This document shows, in pieces, positions 58,499-64,000 of a stretch of 64,000 nt of DNA. The stretch comes from Oncomelania hupensis (Eukaryota; Mollusca; Gastropoda; Littorinimorpha; Pomatiopsidae): assembly GCA_036898135.1 (NCBI GenBank), contig CM072512.1:21989968-22053967 (forward strand), given 5' to 3'. Position 1 is the first letter of the stretch. Every line of letters begins with the position of its first letter. A program made the translations under genes and the position numbers. Below the pieces are notes generated by a model. That model had not been told where the DNA came from. It saw only the letters and a program-made list of their open reading frames with translations, and made no database searches.

Positions 58499-58802
58499 TT
58501 AAAAAAAAAGAAAAACAAACTTTTTTGTCAGCCTTTGGCTTTGAGTGCTCGGTAAGAGAAGAAAAAGGTGAGCCGCAACCGGGCCCGCCTGAAGAAACTC
58601 AAACTGATGACAAGACTTTCCAGGAGAAATGGCTGTACCCCCTAAAAAACTGAAAGGGGGTAAAAAAAAAACCTTATGTTTGCAATGAGGGTATCAAAAA
58701 CCCCACATGTTTTGGTTGACGGTATAAATACCCTTAGCTTTAAAACTTTCTCCATCACTGAACCAAGCAGGAAGAGGGAGCCAAGCAAAGTAGAGATACG
58801 CA
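58499..58802. other. Non-coding downstream of the short ORF
   Basis: A-run rich, with no supported feature beyond the possible donor near 58567. Confidence 0.35.
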
Positions 58803-58965
58803 GGGATAGCTCAATGGTCAGAGCGCACGACTTGTGTGAGTGTGTCTTGGGCGACGTGGGTTGGAATCCTGACTTCAGCAAACTATTTTGTGATTGCTGG
58901 ATATTACGGGCCAGCGCCTTTAGAAGCTCTCTGAACTTGTAAGTGCGCTATATATAGGTACAGGC
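58803..58965 (+). mobile_element. tRNA-derived SINE
   Basis: GGGATAGCTCAATGGTCAG (A box) and GGGTTGGAATCC (B box) at 58803-58870, then GCCAGCGCCTTTAGAAGC and GTGCGCTATATATAGG as tail. It differs from the 30-kb SINE in head and body. Not a functional tRNA: the anticodon arm is enlarged. Confidence 0.78.
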
Positions 58966-59607
58966 AGGTCAAAATTAAATTTCAGGGGAAGTTAATTAAA
59001 ATGATAAAATTATGAAAGAGGGCAAAAATACAAACACAAAAAACAAAACAATTTCTTTCTATCTCTACTAGAACCAGAGATACAGACCTTTAAATACGGT
59101 ACATATTCAGCCGTTTTGGGCCGTTTTTGTCAAATTTCACGACAAGCTGATTTTGAAAAGCTGTAAGAAGCCACCATTTCCATAAAACATGTTCAAATTA
59201 AAACAATTTGTTGCATTGTTTATGTACATTAACCCTATTTTTTTTTGAGGCTATCAAACCCATAAGCCTGACAGTTTCTGCAAATTTCAGCTGCGGACGT
59301 AAGAGCAATTATGTGTGTAAGCTTCAAATAGCTGTAGAATGTAACATTATTGTTCAATTTTCAAAATTCAAAGTGTTCTGTGTGTGTTTTTTTATAGACT
59401 TTAAAATGAAATGCAGCATGACATATTAGGAAAAAAATTTGCCCTCCTCACCCCTCCCCCCCCCCCACACAATATTATTTGCCAATGACACCTTTCCAAC
59501 CTTGACTGGTTTATTCAGCAAGTTTTACTTTAGGCAACAAAGTACAGGAGCTTCTTTGCATTAGTTTCTAGCCCTATATCCGTAGGGTAGGCGCCTTACA
59601 AATGCTA

Positions 59608-59646
<39 letters not shown>

Positions 59647-60936
59647 GCCATTTTGGCAGTTTTGAAGATCATATTACTCATATGGGCCTTTCTCTTGGCT
59701 GTGTACATTTATAATAACATGACTAACATTTCTAAATGCATTATTTTGAGGTAAGAAGAGTAAACAAAAATGTAAACTTCACTTTTGCTGATTTGCATTC
59801 AGTGTAATAACATTTTCACAGTCTGTAAAGTGTAATAGGGGTTTCCAACAGCACTGTACTGCAGATTACCTCCCTTGGGGATTTGTTTATGAAACTTTTG
59901 CAACAGATATCTTATTAAAAGTTGAACATCCAGCGCTACAATAAAATCAGCAGTTGTCTGAACTACTTATTGACACATTTGAAATTTTATGGTCCTTGTA
60001 TTTATTGATTAAAACACATAGTGAACTTTTTCATCGGGCACGTCAATGCCTTGCTTCCATTTTCTCAACACTAGGTCAAAGGCAAGAGTACCTCAGCGCC
60101 TTGATTGTGAAAAATACTCAATTTTAAGTGCAATTATTGCTATCACAGTTTATATATATCCTTCTAACAACATTTACAGCAAAAATACATCGAAGTATGT
60201 TTGATTTTCTACCAAAATTGCGTCTAATCTGACTCCAAAGGTCCCAGGTCGGCTCATTCATGTTAGCTGCCATTTTGACACAGACTGAGAAGAACAAGCA
60301 ATGGCTGTGCTCGTTTATTCAAAAGCTACGAGGCCCTGCTGAGGTTACAAGGATATCGTGTAGACCATTAGAAAGAGCGAAAATCAACGTTTTCAAAAAG
60401 TATATGCTTTGTATGCTTATTTGTGCGCTTTTTGGTAGAAAACAACTCCTAAAATTTGTTTTTTGTGATTTAGACTTTTTTTTTTTTGACGTTACAGGCA
60501 AAATTAGTATCAGTTGGAAGGGAATTATCTGCACTCTCTTTCTGTGCTATTTTTAGCTGTGTACATTGAATGGGGAGACGTAGCCAGCGCTAGGAACACA
60601 CCGTGTGTTTTTTTTTATCACTCTGCAAGCCATGCTCACAGCGAGAAATAACCATCCAGAGCGTTTTTTTTAAATTGTCAAAAATCACTCATACAGCAAA
60701 CATAAATACATCATTGGAAAGGGTAAAATTTCAACTTTGTTTACAGTACAAATAATGTGGTAGTGCATGCACAAATTGTGTCATAACATTCGTGGGAATG
60801 CAACTGAAAAACAGCTGGTGAAGAGTTAGTCTTACAGTTCAAGACATAGCCTGCCGGTACCTACTATAAGAGAAATCTCTTTCTTTCTTTCTTTTAGAGC
60901 ATAAAGCTTCAACAAGGAGACAAGGCCATCACTTAC
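58966..60936. other. Spacer, non-coding, with (ATT)n
   Basis: (ATT)n at 59607-59646. A 98-codon frame at 60260 is unsupported (no motif, T-run inside). Homopolymers of C at 59456 and T at 60478. No gene recognised. Confidence 0.45.
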
Positions 60937-61120
60937 CATTTGAACTTAAGTCAGAGACTTTTGCAGGACGAGGTAGAGGATCATCACCAGCTCTGTCCTC
61001 ACTGGTCAGGGAGAGATCTTCACATTCATCTGCAGAAGAGCTTGTGTAGTCGTCATCAGAGCTTGTACTGCATTGTGGGACAAAATCAGGGTCCTCTGTG
61101 TCATCTAAAATCGCAACAGA
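60937..61120 (-). pseudogene. Second copy of the recombinase-like N-terminal coding segment
   Basis: Minus-strand reading gives VAILDDTEDPDFVPQCS, SSDDDYTSSSADECEDL and RAGDDPLPRPAKV. These correspond to VVILYDADDPQESSRP, CSDDDCTSSVNPDEHKD and RTGDDPSSPAV at the start of the 770-codon ORF. A good acceptor (TTTTTTTCTG..TTTTAG) and donor (AATG/GTAAGTG) bound 60937-61104 (168 bp, phase 1-1). However the match to the intact gene seems to continue a few bases past that donor (GGTAAGTGATGG versus GGTAAAGGATGG), so truncation rather than splicing may explain the end. No following exon is found. Confidence 0.65.
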
Positions 61121-61146
61121 AAAAAAAGCATAAAACATAAAAAATG

Positions 61147-61347
61147 TAAAGGGTATAAACATGCACAAAGTCAGTGCCAAAGGGGTATGAAAACGTAAAG
61201 CTAAGTTGCTGGGAGGTATCATCAGGTACAACTATTTCGGTCGTGTGTACAGCTATCGCTCGATTTGGATCGCGTGCCTGTGCGTCCTGCGCGACCGCCT
61301 ACCACACTCTCTCCCCCTCCTATTCATTCTGTCGCTTCCGAGAAACA
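61147..61347 (+). repeat. Direct copy of the 58122-58320 flank
   Basis: Nearly identical through AGGGTATAAAC, TTGCTGGGAGGTATCATC, TCGGTCGTGTGTACAGC and GCTTCCGAGAAACAGC. Its first 100 bp are also inverted at 61638-61737, forming a hairpin with a 390-bp loop. Confidence 0.92.
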
Positions 61348-61349
61348 GC

Positions 61350-61508
61350 CATCTAGTTTGCGATTCCATTTTGTCAACAAACCAAAAAATTCCTCCGAAA
61401 AAAAACAAACATGGTGTTTAGGCCTATATAGGAATACTATAGCCTAGTTTGTTTTGTTTTGTCATTTAAAGATGCACATTATTAAATTATTAGTAATGTC
61501 ATTATTAC

Positions 61509-61544
<36 letters not shown>

Positions 61545-61636
61545 CAACGCAATGTAGTTTTAGCCAAAACATACACATGAACATAATGTCAGTGTATTGC
61601 TCATTGTAACTAAAATCTGCCACTAAATGAAATACA
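61350..61636. repeat. Detached piece of the 0.8-kb satellite unit
   Basis: From CATCTAGTTTGCGATTCC to CCACTAAATGAAATAC it matches the array unit (for example 48193-48463) including the (ATT)n tract and TAGGCCTATATAGG. It sits in the loop between inverted flank copies. Confidence 0.93.
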
Positions 61637-61637
61637 T

Positions 61638-64000
61638 ACACGACCGAAATAGTTGTACCTGATGATACCTCCCAGCAACTTAGCTTTACGTTTTCATACC
61701 CCTTTGGCACTGACTTTGTGCGTGTTTATACCCTTTCATTACATTTTTGTTACGTGATTTCCCAACTCAGTACGTGAAACATGTACAATTGTACGTGATC
61801 TCCATCACTGTTGGTTAAATAAATGTAACTTTGTCTCCTTATTAAAACGGCCTCTCTTCCTCTACCCTGACAATTTTGTTTTTTTGTTTTTTTCACTTTT
61901 TTATTCTCCAAAACATGCATGCAGATAATATATTTTCCATTTTCAAATGCTAAATGAGGATGGACATATAAGAAGAAAATGTTATAACATAAAAAGAAGA
62001 ATTATTAGTTCTTTATGTCACATGTATAAAGCCATACTCTTTGGATTTCTATTTCTCTCACAATAATATCTACGTACATATTTGGTATTTCAGAGAAATT
62101 AAGAAAAAAAGTAAAGTGGGGAGAAGGAAGAGAGAAGTGACAGATAAAAGAGAGAGAGAGAAAGATTGAGTTAGAAAGAGAGAACACCATGGATCATTAT
62201 CATTTCACAAAATGTACAAAACCAAGATTAGCACGCAGTAAAAAATACATATACATTTAAACTAATATATAAGCGGTTATCTATCGTCAAACAGTGGTAA
62301 GTACGGGTGCCATTCTTGTACACATTTTTGATATCTCATTTGTAAAAGGGCCATATATTTTTCTACTTCGTATAGGCTTTTTAGCACAGCTGTAAACGAC
62401 CTGTAAAGTGGTTTTTTTTTTTCTATTTTGCATTTATAAATGAATGAGTTTGATAATAAAATTAACAAATCTAATATTGTGTCCGTTCCTATATTTATTT
62501 CGCAGCCAAATATTACAAGATGTTCGCTGAAGTGGAAAGCAATAGCATTATAACACTTAGAATTTAGGGCTCTCTCAAAGTCAGTCCAAAACGTTTGAAC
62601 CAAAGGACACCTAAAGAAAAGGTGTTGTATATTTTCCCTTTCATGTTCACAAAAAGTACAATTAATACTCTGTTCAACGCCAATGTTAGATAATACTATA
62701 TTGGTTCCTATTATTCTATGAATTATTCTAATTTGCAGCCACTTCAATTTCATTTCGCTAATTTCCTGTGCAGTCTTAAATATTATTTTCCATTCAACTG
62801 TACGCACTATTCTCCCGTCCCAGTTTTTACAACAGTTAGGTTTTACATCATCTTTGACTAATGTATCATATAATATCCTCGCACCTCTCGGAGATGTACC
62901 AATAAGTCTCAACAATTTACTATGTTTATAATCAGCAACATCGGCGTTAACTAGTTGCAGTCCACACCGGCGAACATATCTCTTCACAGCCTCTACACAG
63001 CCATAATACACTAAAACGTTAGTAGTAATATTATATTGGTTAACAAACACTTGAAAACTTAAAAAATTGCCATTGTTATTTAACAAACTTCCAATTTTAT
63101 ATGCACCTTTTTCAATCCAGTCTGGAAAGTAAATTGTTGTATCATCAACTAAAATATTATTATGACAAAATAATGGCTCCGACAAAATTTCCTTAGCACA
63201 GTCAAGTCTAATTTTATCTTCCAGAATTTCATACGCCTTAAGAACATCATACCAGAATGGATTACAATTTTCTTCCATACACAATTTGTTACCAAGCTTA
63301 TTAATTAATAATACCTTTTCATTTACAATTTCAATTATAATTTTCCATTTATGTTTAGTCTTCATCAACTTTCTGATCCAAGTTATTTTTAATGCGTTCA
63401 TATAATGGCGTACATCTGGAATGCCAATACCTCCTTCAGAGATACTTTTCATTGAGGACTTTTTAGAAATCTTAGCATTTTTATTATTCCAAACAAACGT
63501 AAAAATACTTTTTTGAATAGAATTGACAATATCGTCTGGTGGATTAGGCAATAACAGCCATAGATACACAAGCAAGATCAACGATTTTAGCACAGCAACC
63601 TGACCAACTGGCGTTAACTGACGTTTTAACCATATCTTGTATAGTATCTTAATTTCTGAGAAATTTTGCTTCAAAATTTAATTTAACACAGTCTTTTAAG
63701 TCATTTGTAAAAATAATTCCAAGTATTTTAAATGTCTCTGGGTTCCATTCCATGCGCAGATGGGGCATGTAAACAATACGAGAATTCTTATTACTACCTA
63801 ACCAGATTGCGCTACTCTTGTCTGTATTTAAAACTAAGCCAGAAAAAGAGCCAAAACATTCAATATTACTTATAGAATGTCTAAATGAATTTTCGTCTCC
63901 TTCTAACATTATTTCAGTATCATCTGCATATTAGTTATTATTAATTTTTATCACTTTTATTTCTGTATTTTGCTTGATCATAACTGCCAAAATTTCTACA
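61638..64000 (-). repeat. Right arm of the large inverted duplication (continues beyond window)
   Basis: Reverse complement of 55843-58219. Small differences include one extra T near 63310, one extra C near 63656 and a deletion of about 15 bp just before the YADD codons near 63933. Confidence 0.9.
61880..64000 (-). mobile_element. L1/Tx1-like LINE, copy 2 (inverted)
   Basis: On the minus strand the C-terminal part is open for 465 codons (63674 to 62277) and runs through LWLLLPNPPDDIVNSI, RIIHRIIGTNIVLSN, the zinc-knuckle CTFCEHERENIQHLFFRC and YLPLFDDR. The RT end (63909-63649) is in another frame because of one inserted base near 63656. The YADD box is preceded by a stop created by a deletion near 63933. 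The region from 62277 to 61880 is UTR and A-rich tail. The better preserved C-terminus makes it useful for reading copy 1. Confidence 0.92.

Overview
The window reads as AT-rich, repeat-dense genomic DNA from an invertebrate animal. A marine mollusc or other lophotrochozoan is my best guess. This rests on intron-style exon boundaries, many short (GA)n, (GT)n, (ATT)n and (GTA)n arrays, tRNA-derived SINEs, several 5'-truncated non-LTR retrotransposons (LINEs) and small inverted-repeat DNA transposons. The species call is inference. There are no operons, bacterial genes or CRISPR arrays.

Layout. 1-984 is the last coding exon of an unidentified host gene with a low-complexity acidic/proline-rich tail. 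1.9-5.5 kb is a decayed LINE carrying a nested mariner-type MITE and a nested copy of a dispersed family that I call family A. 5.5-13 kb is mostly non-coding with microsatellites. 13.3-14.4 kb is a DNA-transposon remnant with about 38-bp terminal inverted repeats. 15.3-15.9 kb and 33.8-34.4 kb are two copies of an unclassified repeat (family B). 18.8-23.9 kb contains splice-bounded exon candidates that end in a broken copy of the same C-terminal domain as the recombinase-like gene at 53-55 kb. 24.4-25.6 kb is a foldback element whose arms are themselves palindromic. 26-28 kb is rich in solo 3' ends of family A. 30.6-31.0 kb is a pseudogene interrupted by one in-frame stop. 34-46 kb holds LINE 3' fragments, SINEs and microsatellites.

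The most distinctive part is 47.8-64 kb. An array of about five near-identical units of roughly 0.8 kb, each carrying a short minus-strand ORF, abuts a long intact minus-strand ORF of 770 codons. That ORF looks like a tyrosine recombinase (Crypton-like) with N-terminal zinc-finger motifs and a C-terminal Myb/SANT-like domain. Immediately upstream of it lies an L1/Tx1-like LINE, and LINE plus flank are present again in inverted orientation at 61.6-64 kb. The 3.4-kb spacer holds a second copy of the N-terminal coding segment of the recombinase, a piece of the 0.8-kb satellite and a third copy of the LINE flank.

The recombinase gene, its duplicated N-terminal piece, the detached C-terminal module at 23.5 kb, the satellite array and the inverted LINE duplication together suggest a locus shaped by repeated rearrangement. 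Whether the recombinase is an active mobile element, a domesticated gene or a recent relic cannot be settled from sequence alone.
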